A stretch of 41,194 bases of DNA from UBA5734 sp964499985 (GTDB lineage Bacteria > Bacillota > Clostridia > Saccharofermentanales > UBA5734): assembly GCA_964499985.1 (NCBI GenBank), contig CAZCMX010000016.1, forward strand, positions 1-41,194, given 5' to 3'. The notes below the pieces were generated by a model. It saw nothing but the letters and a program-made list of their open reading frames with translations, made no database searches and had not been told where the DNA came from. Position numbers and translations under genes: made by a program. This document shows positions 8,810 through 16,384 of the stretch, one piece after another (within the stretch, counting starts at the first letter, position 1; each line of letters opens with the position of its first letter).

Positions 8810-10282
8810 TCATAGATTCCTGCGGCGCCGGTAGACCAGCAGGGCCAGACCGAACAGCAGAAGCGGGATCACGAAAATCACAACCAGTGAAACCAGGCCA
8901 TTGATCGTGGCATTGCCGGTGACAACGGCATAGCTGGGTGGTGTCTTGGCCGCAATATACAGGCTGTCAGAGGCATCCGATCCCGCCAGCCACTGGATGC
9001 TGTAGAAAAACAGGCCGGCATTGTAGATATTGCTGCCGAACTGGCTGAGCATCGGATCGGCAAACAGCGAGCTCGAGCCCAGGACCATGACTCTGGCGCT
9101 GTCGGTGACGGTGCTGCCATCGATAAAGCCTTCATTGGTGCTGATGGCAGCCAGGACCTGGGTGCCGGGCTGGGAGCTGGCAGCCGGATCACCTTTGGTT
9201 TCAACCACACCCTGGTCAGAGGTCGTCAATAAGGATTCGGTTTTGATATACGTTTTGCCACTGTTCTGGATGGTGACGGCCCGGACATTGTCAGCCAGCG
9301 TATAGCCATCGATGGCCTTCTGGGTGACCGAGCCAGCCGGGGCGATCGCCCGGATCAGATAGGGATCATCGTTGAGGCGATGGTCCGGATCGCCCTCGCG
9401 GATTTTGTCCCCCGACAGGGCCAGGTCATAGGAGCTCAGGACCTGGTTGAGGTTGCCAAGCTCCTGGGTGCCAAACGCGGCAATCACCATCAGGCTGCCG
9501 CCCTTTTTCAGATAGGTATCGATGGTTTCGACTTCAGCCGTGGTCAAGTCCTTTTTGGGGTCGACCATGACCAGCACGGCACAATCCTGCGGCACGTCCT
9601 GGCCGGAGAACAGGTCGAGTGCGGCGACAGCAAAATTGTTGTTTTTCAGCAGACCGGTCACTGTTTTATAGTCGGTTTCGTAATTGGCCTCATCATGGCC
9701 GGTGGTGAAATACACCGTTGGCGTCGTCGGAGACAGGGCATACTGGATGGCGCCGGTCAGGCTTTGTTCGGCAGTGACTCCGGTCAGGCGCGACTGGTAG
9801 GTCTGGTAATCGATTTCAGTCTGGAACAGATTCTCATACCGGAGCACCTTGCCCTTGCCCGTCACAGCGCTATGGACGACCAGGTCGCCCTGCTTGGCAC
9901 CCAGATAGCCGGATGGATCAACCTCGGCCAAGACAGACGGTGTCCGGTCCGGATCGATATAGCGGACAGTCACCTGGCCCTTGGATCGGGCCTGGTATTC
10001 ATCCAGCAAGGGCAGAATGCTCGTATAGCCGAAATTGGCCGCATCTTCCTCCCGGAACAGCGCTGTCACGGTGACGGGCTGGTCCATTTCCGCCAGTATG
10101 GATTGGCTGACTTCACCCAGGGTATACAGCTGGCCTTGCGACCAGTCCCATTTGAGCTTGTCGCCCAGCAGCTGGTCGAACAGGATATTGAACACGAGCA
10201 GGATCGCTAAAAATACGAGCGTCGCCGAGATGGAAAAAAGCTTCAGGGTCTGGTTGCGGTTCGTCGTTTTTGGCATTTTCAT
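8810..10282 (-). CDS. GldG-like ABC transporter auxiliary protein
   Basis: About 490 residues. There is an N-terminal membrane segment (LKLFSISATLVFLAILLVFNILF) and a C-terminal one (LVSLVVIFVIPLLLFGLALLVYRRRR). Between them is an extracytoplasmic region starting WDWSQGQLYTLGEVSQSILAEMDQPVTVTALF, the classic opening of the GldG/'ABC-type uncharacterised transport system' domain. YFTTGHDEANYETDYKTV and VLVMVDPKKDLTTAEVETID are further family landmarks. A frame extends upstream to 10315, but the ATG at 10282 has AGAGGTGA just before it, overlapping the permease stop, so I choose it. In Bacteroidota GldG belongs to the gliding-associated GldAFG complex; here gliding is not implied. Confidence 0.88.
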   Translation of the reverse strand: MKMPKTTNRNQTLKLFSISATLVFLAILLVFNILFDQLLGDKLKWDWSQGQLYTLGEVSQSILAEMDQPVTVTALFREEDAANFGYTSILPLLDEYQARSKGQVTVRYIDPDRTPSVLAEVDPSGYLGAKQGDLVVHSAVTGKGKVLRYENLFQTEIDYQTYQSRLTGVTAEQSLTGAIQYALSPTTPTVYFTTGHDEANYETDYKTVTGLLKNNNFAVAALDLFSGQDVPQDCAVLVMVDPKKDLTTAEVETIDTYLKKGGSLMVIAAFGTQELGNLNQVLSSYDLALSGDKIREGDPDHRLNDDPYLIRAIAPAGSVTQKAIDGYTLADNVRAVTIQNSGKTYIKTESLLTTSDQGVVETKGDPAASSQPGTQVLAAISTNEGFIDGSTVTDSARVMVLGSSSLFADPMLSQFGSNIYNAGLFFYSIQWLAGSDASDSLYIAAKTPPSYAVVTGNATINGLVSLVVIFVIPLLLFGLALLVYRRRRNL

Positions 10283-10286
10283 GGTG

Positions 10287-11072
10287 TCACCTCTGGCTCC
10301 AGCGCCGTTTTTCAATCAGTCGATTGGTCAGGAACAGGCAGGCAGCGGCGATGCTCAGAAGGAAGACCAGCGGTGACAGGGAGAAGATCCCATTGGTCAG
10401 TTCGGAAATCCGCGACATCGGGGAGAGCCATTGCAAGGCCTTGCCCACTGCTTGCCCGGCCTGGTCGATGCGAGTATCCGGCAGGCCGAAAAAATTCAGC
10501 TGGCTGATCAGGGTGGAGGTCATCTGGCCGATCATGGAGGCGATTGCATCGAGCAAGGTCAGGGCCATGATGGCAATGAACGTGATGACAGCCGCTATGA
10601 TCTGGTTTTCCGTGCTGGCCGAGGCCAGGAGACCGATCGCCAGGAAGGCCGCCGACAGGAACAGGAAGCCGAGATAGGCGCCCAGCACATTGAAATCAAC
10701 CAGGCCGCCATAGGCGAGGGTGATGAGCAGGTGCAGCAGGGTGCCAGCCAGCAAAGTCACCAGCATGCCCAGGGCAGCCAGGTATTTGCCGAGCACAATC
10801 TCCCCGGTGCTGGCCGGAGAGGTCAAGAGCAGGACCTCCGTCCCATTCTTGCGGTCCTCGGCAAAGCTGCGCATCGTCAGGAGCGGCACGATCACGAACA
10901 GGAAGGACTGCATGAAGGCGATTTCGCCCACCAGGTCCTGATAAGACTGCAAAACCCCTGCCGAAAAGAACAGGCCGCTGAGCAGCATGAAAATGGCGAT
11001 GACGACAAATCCGATCGGTGAGCGGAAATACGCCAGATAGTCCCGTTTGAATATGGCCAGGATTCTTGTCAT
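10287..11072 (-). CDS. ABC-2 type transporter permease (GldF-like)
   Basis: About 261 residues with six predicted membrane helices. It opens with ILAIFKRDYLAYFRSPIGFVVIAIF and contains MRSFAEDRKNGTEVLLLTSP, the conserved cytoplasmic loop of ABC-2 permeases of the GldF/NosY group. It would form the membrane channel for the ATPase encoded immediately upstream. Two starts are possible: a GTG at 11081 overlapping the ATPase stop, or the ATG at 11072, which is better spaced from AAAGGG. I give the ATG. The stop lies 4 nt before the GldG-like gene. The exported substrate is unknown. Confidence 0.92.
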   Translation of the reverse strand: MTRILAIFKRDYLAYFRSPIGFVVIAIFMLLSGLFFSAGVLQSYQDLVGEIAFMQSFLFVIVPLLTMRSFAEDRKNGTEVLLLTSPASTGEIVLGKYLAALGMLVTLLAGTLLHLLITLAYGGLVDFNVLGAYLGFLFLSAAFLAIGLLASASTENQIIAAVITFIAIMALTLLDAIASMIGQMTSTLISQLNFFGLPDTRIDQAGQAVGKALQWLSPMSRISELTNGIFSLSPLVFLLSIAAACLFLTNRLIEKRRWSQR

Positions 11073-11077
11073 AGGAG

Positions 11078-12031
11078 TCACCCTTTCTTCCCTTCCGGAC
11101 TGGCTGCGGTCACCTGCAGGAAAATCTCCTCCAGCGTCGGATCAAGCGATTTGAACTCGATGATCGGCCAGCCCTGGCGGGCCATTTCGAAGAAGACCGG
11201 TTTCCTGGCATCCACCTGTGGGTCGAGCTCGATTTCATATAGATTGATATTGCCTTCTTTTTCGGCGACGACAGACACCGAGCGGATACCGCTCTGCTGG
11301 CGCAGGCGCTCGATGATTTCGCGGGACGGACCTTCCGCAGTCATTGACAGCTTGCTGGTCCGGGCCATCTGGCGCGACAGGCCCTCCGGCGTATCGATGG
11401 CGGCGATCGTCCCCTTATTGATGATGACAACCCGGTCGCATACCGCCTGGACTTCCGGCAGGATATGTGAACTCAAGATGACGGTATGCTTCTTGCCCAG
11501 ATCCTTGATCAAGTTGCGGATCTCGATGATCTGCTTGGGGTCGAGGCCAACTGTCGGTTCATCCAGGACCAGAACCTCCGGATAGCCAACCAGCGCCTGG
11601 GCAATGCCGACACGCTGGCGATACCCTTTGGACAGGTTCTTGATCAGGCGGCCGGACACCTCGGTGATCCGGGTCAGCTTCATGATCTCGGCCAGCTGGC
11701 GAATCTGCTCAGACTTCGCCACGCCCTTGAGCTCGCAGACAAAACGCAGATATTCGCTGACCGTCATGTCCAGGTACAGGGGCGGATTTTCCGGCAAATA
11801 GCCAATCTGGCGCTTGGCCTCCTGGGGGTGGTCCAGGATGTCGATCCCGGCGATTTTAATCGAGCCCGAGGAAGCCGACAGATAGCCGGTCAGAATGTTC
11901 ATGGTGGTCGACTTGCCGGCACCATTGGGGCCCAGGAAGCCGAGGACTTCACCTTTTTCAACCGTGAAGCTGATATTGTTCACCGCTTTGACAGGACCAT
12001 AATGCTTGACCAGATTTTGGATCTCGATCAT
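11078..12031 (-). CDS. ABC transporter ATP-binding protein (GldA-like)
   Basis: 317 residues. Walker A GPNGAGKST is at residues 34-42, an LSKGYRQR signature lies near 133, and Walker B VLVLDEPTVGLDP near 155, with the H-loop SSHILPEVQ after it. The C-terminal 80 residues form the regulatory-like extension common to ABC-2 exporters. It is the first gene of the operon, has a GGAGGAG ribosome site, and follows an extended -10 promoter about 96 nt upstream. It powers export through the permease encoded next, probably with the GldG-like and DUF4340 proteins as extracytoplasmic partners (inferred from gene order). Confidence 0.95.
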   Translation of the reverse strand: MIEIQNLVKHYGPVKAVNNISFTVEKGEVLGFLGPNGAGKSTTMNILTGYLSASSGSIKIAGIDILDHPQEAKRQIGYLPENPPLYLDMTVSEYLRFVCELKGVAKSEQIRQLAEIMKLTRITEVSGRLIKNLSKGYRQRVGIAQALVGYPEVLVLDEPTVGLDPKQIIEIRNLIKDLGKKHTVILSSHILPEVQAVCDRVVIINKGTIAAIDTPEGLSRQMARTSKLSMTAEGPSREIIERLRQQSGIRSVSVVAEKEGNINLYEIELDPQVDARKPVFFEMARQGWPIIEFKSLDPTLEEIFLQVTAASPEGKKG

Positions 12032-12126
12032 GGAAACTCCTCCGGATTAGGTGTGGCGCTGCCCTTTGCAGGCAGCAGCAAATGGCCGGGCCGGGCCGGA
12101 ACAGTCCGGACCAGACAGCCTTAACG

Positions 12127-12135
12127 ATTATACCA
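12127..12135 (-). promoter_or_regulatory. Extended -10 promoter of the Gld-like ABC operon
   Basis: The minus strand reads TGG-TATAAT, a perfect -10 hexamer with the TGn extension. The region 17 bases upstream has no good -35. The predicted transcript starts about 90 nt before the ATPase start at 12031. No other convincing promoter was seen between here and the left edge, so the ten genes down to position 1 may form one transcript. Confidence 0.6.
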
Positions 12136-12185
12136 GATCATCCCGGTTGGTGTGGCCTGGTCTTCTGTGAACATTAGCTGAATTT

Positions 12186-13016
12186 TTACGAGTTCTGCCG
12201 GAAGGTCAGCCGGGCCCGGAACGCCACAGCCCTGGAATCCGAACGCTGGCCCTCGACCTGGATCACATGGCCCGTTGCGGTTGCTTCAGGCAGGACGATC
12301 AGATCCGTCCGTTCGCCGGGGCGGATCTCCTGCAGATAATGGATATCCATGGCCGCCAGGTCGAGCGGCTGGGTGGTTTTGTCCTCCAGGCTGATCAGGC
12401 TATGCCGGAAATAGGCATAGGCAGCATCCATGCACCAGGCGACATAATGCGTATTGTTGACATGGTGGTTGCGGTCGATTTCGGAATAATCGGCAAATTT
12501 GACCAGCAGCGGCTGACGGGCACCGGAGCTGTCAGGTTCCGCCAGCTTTTCCAGCTTGCTGCAGGAAAAGTCAAAATGCTCCGGGATGTCCAGGGTGATG
12601 CCGGCCAGACCGGCCGAGCCCAGGATCGTTTCCGGACGTTGCGGCCGATGATCGGTTTTGCGGGCCACCAGCCATTCCGAAGTCGCCCGGCCAATCGGTG
12701 GTCCATCCGGCGAACCGGCCAGCAGCTGGTAATCCCGCAGGAACAAGAGCTTTTTCACGCCCCGGCTCCAAGTCCGGATCCAGATGGGCTCGCCCCATTT
12801 CGGCAGCCGCTCGAGACGGACGGCGATCTTCGCCAAAAGCCAGGTCAGGTCCGCTGCATCGAGAGACCGGGAGCCGATGCCGATCTGCTCCGCATGATGG
12901 TAGGCGGCCTCCTGCATCAGGGCAAACAGGGAGGCCAGATGGAGCTGGTCGGCAAAATCCGTATCGGAACTGCGGATGGCAAAGGGGAATAGTCCAGGCG
13001 AATAATCCGGGGTCAT
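12186..13016 (-). CDS. Acyl-ACP thioesterase (FatA/FatB-type double hotdog)
   Basis: 276 residues, the normal bacterial length. Two hotdog halves are visible. The first has LFALMQEAAYHHAEQIGIG (hotdog helix) and LTWLLAKIAVRLERLPKWGEPIWIRTW. The second has DYSEIDRNHHVNNTHYVAW at about 176-194, matching the catalytic D-x-N-x-H-V-N-N region, with D181, N183 and H185 as candidate active residues. The enzyme hydrolyses acyl-ACP to end fatty-acid synthesis and release free fatty acid. The start overlaps the stop of the MFS transporter gene (ATGA), so translation is probably coupled. Chain-length preference cannot be inferred. Confidence 0.9.
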   Translation of the reverse strand: MTPDYSPGLFPFAIRSSDTDFADQLHLASLFALMQEAAYHHAEQIGIGSRSLDAADLTWLLAKIAVRLERLPKWGEPIWIRTWSRGVKKLLFLRDYQLLAGSPDGPPIGRATSEWLVARKTDHRPQRPETILGSAGLAGITLDIPEHFDFSCSKLEKLAEPDSSGARQPLLVKFADYSEIDRNHHVNNTHYVAWCMDAAYAYFRHSLISLEDKTTQPLDLAAMDIHYLQEIRPGERTDLIVLPEATATGHVIQVEGQRSDSRAVAFRARLTFRQNS

Positions 13017-14362
13017 GGGTTTTGCTGCCTGGCTTCCTGGGCTGCCCGCTCGGCAGCGGCACCAAGGGCTTCGACCTGGCGCAGATAGGGCCGGCCGATC
13101 CGGATAATCGCAAAACCGACCGCAAACAGGACAATCAGGCCGAGAATCCCCGACGAGGAACGGCCTGTCAGGCCGGCGAAGGTTGCATAGATGAAGGGGC
13201 CCATGACAGCGGCAAATTTGCCGAAGATGTCGAAAAAGCCGAAGAATTCATTGGAGCGGTCCGGCGGGACCAATTTGCCGAAAAAGGAGCGCGACAAGGC
13301 CTGGATACCGCCCTGGCTCGTGCCGACCAGGACTGCCATGGCCCAGAACAGGCGCGTCGCTGTAGAGACGGCGCCTGGCGCACCTGATTCGACCAGGACA
13401 CCCATGTAGAATCCGACCAGGCAAATGACGGTATAGATCCCAATCGCTGCCGTGATCATGTTGATCGAACCAAAGCGCCGGGCCAGGCGGCCAAAGGCGA
13501 TCGAGCAGGGCACAGCAACCAGCTGCGTGACCAGCAAGGCCAGGATCATGCCCGTGGAGTCGAGACCCAGGGTCGAGCCATAGACCGTCGCCATGTGGAT
13601 GACGGTATTGACTCCATCGATATAGAAGAAATAGGCCAGCATGAAGACCAGCATGGCCCGGTTGGCAATAATTTCCCGGGCGGTGCGGCCAATCCCGCGC
13701 AAGGCACTGCCGATCAAATCGCGGGCAGGCCGGTCAATCGAATGGACCTGGCGGACATTGAGCAGGATCGGCAGGCTGAATCCGGCCCACCAGACCACGC
13801 AGAGCAGAACCGACAGCTTGACCGCCAGCGCTGCGCCGATGCCAATCGAAGGTCCGGCCGTGATCAGCAGGATAGACAGGATGAACGGGATGGTGCTGCC
13901 ACCCAGATAGCCCATCGCAAAGCCCCAGGCAGAGACCTTGTCCATCCGGTCCGGGGTCGTGACATCGGTGATGAAGGCATCATAGAACAAAAGTGACCCG
14001 GTAAAGCCGATATAGGAAAAGACATAGCCGAGCAGCATGATCTGCCAGCGGTCTGTCAGGGCCATCAAGGTCGTAAAGAACAATCCGATGCCCAGGAAGG
14101 TCAGCAAAAGCTTCTTTTTCATGCCATGGAAATCGGCAATGGCTCCCAGCACAGGCGCCAGGATGGCCACCGTCAGCGTGGCGGCTGACGATCCATAGCC
14201 CCACCAGACATCACCACTGACCCCGGCCGCTTTGGCGACATTGGCAAAATAGATCGGGAAAACCGCCGCCATGATGATGGTGGCATAGGATGAATTGGCC
14301 CAGTCATAGAGAATCCAGCTGCGTTCGGCCGGGGTGAAAGTCCTGTCCTTGGTTCTGCCCAT
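13013..14362 (-). CDS. MFS transporter, UMF1 / Atg22-like family
   Basis: 449 residues with about twelve hydrophobic segments. The opening ERSWILYDWANSSYATIIMAAVFPIYFA is the signature of the UMF1 (Atg22-like) family of the major facilitator superfamily, and FYDAFITDVTTPDRMDKVSAWGFAMGYLGG is its other landmark. Yeast Atg22 releases amino acids from the vacuole, but the bacterial substrates are not established. It is preceded by AGGGGG and lies 38 nt after the small membrane-protein gene. Its stop overlaps the thioesterase start, so the two are co-translated; export of a product linked to fatty-acid release is speculation. Confidence 0.9.
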   Translation of the reverse strand: MGRTKDRTFTPAERSWILYDWANSSYATIIMAAVFPIYFANVAKAAGVSGDVWWGYGSSAATLTVAILAPVLGAIADFHGMKKKLLLTFLGIGLFFTTLMALTDRWQIMLLGYVFSYIGFTGSLLFYDAFITDVTTPDRMDKVSAWGFAMGYLGGSTIPFILSILLITAGPSIGIGAALAVKLSVLLCVVWWAGFSLPILLNVRQVHSIDRPARDLIGSALRGIGRTAREIIANRAMLVFMLAYFFYIDGVNTVIHMATVYGSTLGLDSTGMILALLVTQLVAVPCSIAFGRLARRFGSINMITAAIGIYTVICLVGFYMGVLVESGAPGAVSTATRLFWAMAVLVGTSQGGIQALSRSFFGKLVPPDRSNEFFGFFDIFGKFAAVMGPFIYATFAGLTGRSSSGILGLIVLFAVGFAIIRIGRPYLRQVEALGAAAERAAQEARQQNP

Positions 14363-14400
14363 AGCAAACGACCCCCTGTATGCTGATTCGTTCTGACCGT

Positions 14401-14907
14401 TCAGCCGAGCCGGATCCGGCCCGGATTGTATTTTTTCAGTTGGTTGACTATTTTTTCATCCGGCGAAAACAGCACGACAATCGGCTTGCCATTATAGTCC
14501 GTCCGGATCCGGTAGTCCGGCCCGCGGCCCTGGCTGGCCCGGCAATCGAGAACAGGAACCGTCTGGGCCTGGTTTTCGGACTGCTGGCCGAGCGGTTCCA
14601 TCGAATCAAAGGTCCGGGCCATGCCCGAAAAGACCCGGCGCCTTTTGCGCTGGGCAATAATCAGATCGATATCCAGGTCACCATTGGTCATGGTGTATTC
14701 GTATTCTCTGGAAAAGCCGCGCAGCAGGTAGAACAAGCCATAGCCCGCACCGGCCAGCAGCAATAGGCTCAAGCTGCCCAGATAGCCGCCGAACAAAATC
14801 ACCAGAATCAAAATCACGATGCCTGCCAGCACCAGGCCAGCCATTTTCAGCCGGTCATTGGCTGTCAGGCGCGCCTTGACTATCATTTCATGAAAGGAAT
14901 CATCCAT
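14401..14907 (-). CDS. Small membrane protein, DUF6106-like
   Basis: 168 residues. Two closely spaced hydrophobic segments at about residues 22-65 form a hairpin anchor. A cytoplasmic domain follows, beginning with YEYTMTNGDLDIDLIIAQRKRRRV, a pattern I associate with the clostridial DUF6106 family; that assignment is from memory. The rest has a short beta-rich domain (KPIVVLFSPDEKIVNQLKKYNP). There is no catalytic motif. It lies 38 nt upstream of the UMF1 transporter and has its own promoter at 14936-14964, so it probably heads a three-gene operon with the transporter and thioesterase. Function unknown. Confidence 0.7.
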   Translation of the reverse strand: MDDSFHEMIVKARLTANDRLKMAGLVLAGIVILILVILFGGYLGSLSLLLLAGAGYGLFYLLRGFSREYEYTMTNGDLDIDLIIAQRKRRRVFSGMARTFDSMEPLGQQSENQAQTVPVLDCRASQGRGPDYRIRTDYNGKPIVVLFSPDEKIVNQLKKYNPGRIRLG

Positions 14908-14935
14908 TTGTATATTCCACCGCCTTCCTCAGCCC

Positions 14936-14964
14936 ATTCTAGCGATATTCGCCAGCGAGGGCAA
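14936..14964 (-). promoter_or_regulatory. Sigma-A-like promoter upstream of the DUF6106-like gene
   Basis: On minus, TTGCCC (plus 14959-14964) and TAGAAT (plus 14936-14941) are separated by exactly 17 bp. Four and five of six positions match consensus. It lies in the 117-bp gap after the LCP gene and would start the DUF6106-like/MFS/thioesterase operon. Confidence 0.5.
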
Positions 14965-15024
14965 CCAGAAACACGGGCGTCATAGAGGTTTTTTATCCCT
15001 TCCCCGTCAACCAGGAGTGTTGCA

Positions 15025-16155
15025 TCAGCTACCTGGCGCACCCTTGATTTTCTTGACCGGATCGAAGGGAAAGGTCTGCCCGAAAATGAAATCCTGCAAC
15101 AGAGGAATCATGCCATTGAAATCACACAGGCTCTTCCAGACCTCGCCGCTGACATTTTTGTAGTAGCCTTCGATCGGGATCTGCAGCTGGGCGATCGGCT
15201 TCCTGATCAGGGGCAGCGAGCGCAAGCCCAGCAGAAACATCTCCCGGGTGGTCAGATTGGTGGTGATCTGGGACAGGCCAACCTGAGCCAGGTCGATTTT
15301 CCTTTTCGGACTGGCCTTGATGGCTGAATCAGCCAGGGCCTGCAGAACCTCACGCTGCCTTTCCATGCGGGCATAATCGCTGTCGATCTTGCGGATCCGG
15401 GCATAGGTCACCGCCTGGCGACCATTGAGCACCTGGATCCCGGCCTGCTCCAGGATCGGGGAGGGTTTCGTATCCGGAAAGGTCTTATTGACCATGGCCA
15501 ATTCTTCATTGACCGCCTTCCGTTCTTTTTCCGACACATCCAGCTTGACACCGCCGGCGGCGTCGATGATTTTTTCCAGGCCGGCCATATTGACCACAAC
15601 AAATTTCTGGATGTCAAGGCGCAGCGTTTCATTGACCACACGCATGGCCAGCAGCGGGCCGCCGAGGGCATTGGCGGCATTGATCTTGTCCGTCCCTTTT
15701 TTGCCCGGAATATAGACGCTCATGTCGCGCTGCAGCGAAGTCAGCTTGATCTGGCCATGGACTGAATCCACCGTCAGGATCATCATCGAATCCGACCGTT
15801 CCGCGATGCTGTCCGATTCGGCATCCCGGTTGTCCACGCCGAGCAGCAAGATATTGGTGATCCCCTTGACCGCCGGCAGCGGATTTTGCAAGGGCTCGGC
15901 AGCCGTATCATAGGGCTTTTTCAGCTTCTCTGAGGCTGCAAAAGTCCGGACATTCTGGCTGACCAGAACCCAGAGGCCACCGCCCAGGACCAGGGCCGCC
16001 ACCAGGACCAGGCTCAGGAGAACCAGCACGATCTTCAGCCAGCGCCGGCCGCCCGGCCGGGCTGCATGCGAGCGGCTATACACTTTATCTATTGTTGGCG
16101 GCACCGGTTGATTTTCATTTTCCGCAGAAGGGGCAGAGGGATGATTTTGTTTCAT
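15025..16155 (-). CDS. LCP (LytR-CpsA-Psr) family cell-wall glycopolymer ligase, paralogue 1
   Basis: About 376 residues. A charged cytoplasmic N-terminus (about 38 residues) is followed by one membrane helix (about 41-62, IVLVLLSLVLVAALVLGGG) and an extracytoplasmic LCP domain. Landmarks are ITNILLLGVDNRD, ERSDSMMILTVD, LTSLQRDMSVYIPG and GRQAVTYARIR, which place the arginines and aspartates that bind the polyprenyl pyrophosphate head. LCP proteins attach teichoic acids or other glycopolymers to peptidoglycan. A frame extends upstream to 16203, but the ATG at 16155 follows AGGACG and a strong promoter. It is clearly paralogous to the LCP gene at 19.2-20.4 kb. Confidence 0.93.
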   Translation of the reverse strand: MKQNHPSAPSAENENQPVPPTIDKVYSRSHAARPGGRRWLKIVLVLLSLVLVAALVLGGGLWVLVSQNVRTFAASEKLKKPYDTAAEPLQNPLPAVKGITNILLLGVDNRDAESDSIAERSDSMMILTVDSVHGQIKLTSLQRDMSVYIPGKKGTDKINAANALGGPLLAMRVVNETLRLDIQKFVVVNMAGLEKIIDAAGGVKLDVSEKERKAVNEELAMVNKTFPDTKPSPILEQAGIQVLNGRQAVTYARIRKIDSDYARMERQREVLQALADSAIKASPKRKIDLAQVGLSQITTNLTTREMFLLGLRSLPLIRKPIAQLQIPIEGYYKNVSGEVWKSLCDFNGMIPLLQDFIFGQTFPFDPVKKIKGAPGS

Positions 16156-16209
16156 GGCACGTCCTATCAGATTCAGTAAAGTCGGGATCAACATACAAAG
16201 CAATTTGTA

Positions 16210-16238
16210 TATATAATCCTTTTTCCAGATGCTGTCAA
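16210..16238 (-). promoter_or_regulatory. Sigma-A promoter of LCP gene 1
   Basis: On minus, a perfect TTGACA (plus 16233-16238), a 17-bp spacer and TATATA (plus 16210-16215). It lies between the groEL terminator and the LCP start at 16155, giving a short leader of about 50 nt. Confidence 0.75.
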
Positions 16239-16253
16239 CAAAAAAAGCCGGGC

Positions 16254-16275
16254 GGTCCAGCAGAGGTCCAGCAGA
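16254..16275. repeat. Tandem 11-bp direct repeat GGTCCAGCAGA x2
   Basis: Two abutting identical copies (16254-16264 and 16265-16275), followed by a degenerate third partial copy ending about 16290. It fills the gap between the groEL terminator and the LCP promoter. It is probably a slippage product; no function is evident. Confidence 0.7.
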
Positions 16276-16300
16276 TCAGCAGAGTCCAGGCGGATAACTG

Positions 16301-16341
16301 GAAAAGGGCCGCCGCAAAACAAGATCGTTTTGCGGCGGCCC
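16301..16341 (-). terminator. Rho-independent terminator of groESL
   Basis: A perfect 15-bp stem (plus 16306-16320 with 16327-16341) rich in GC, with a 6-base loop. On minus it is followed by TTTTCC. It lies 43 nt after the groEL stop and insulates the heat-shock operon from the LCP gene. Confidence 0.85.
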
Positions 16342-16384
16342 GGCAAAGTCAGCAGGCGCTGGGGGCGCGGATGGTCAGAAAAGC

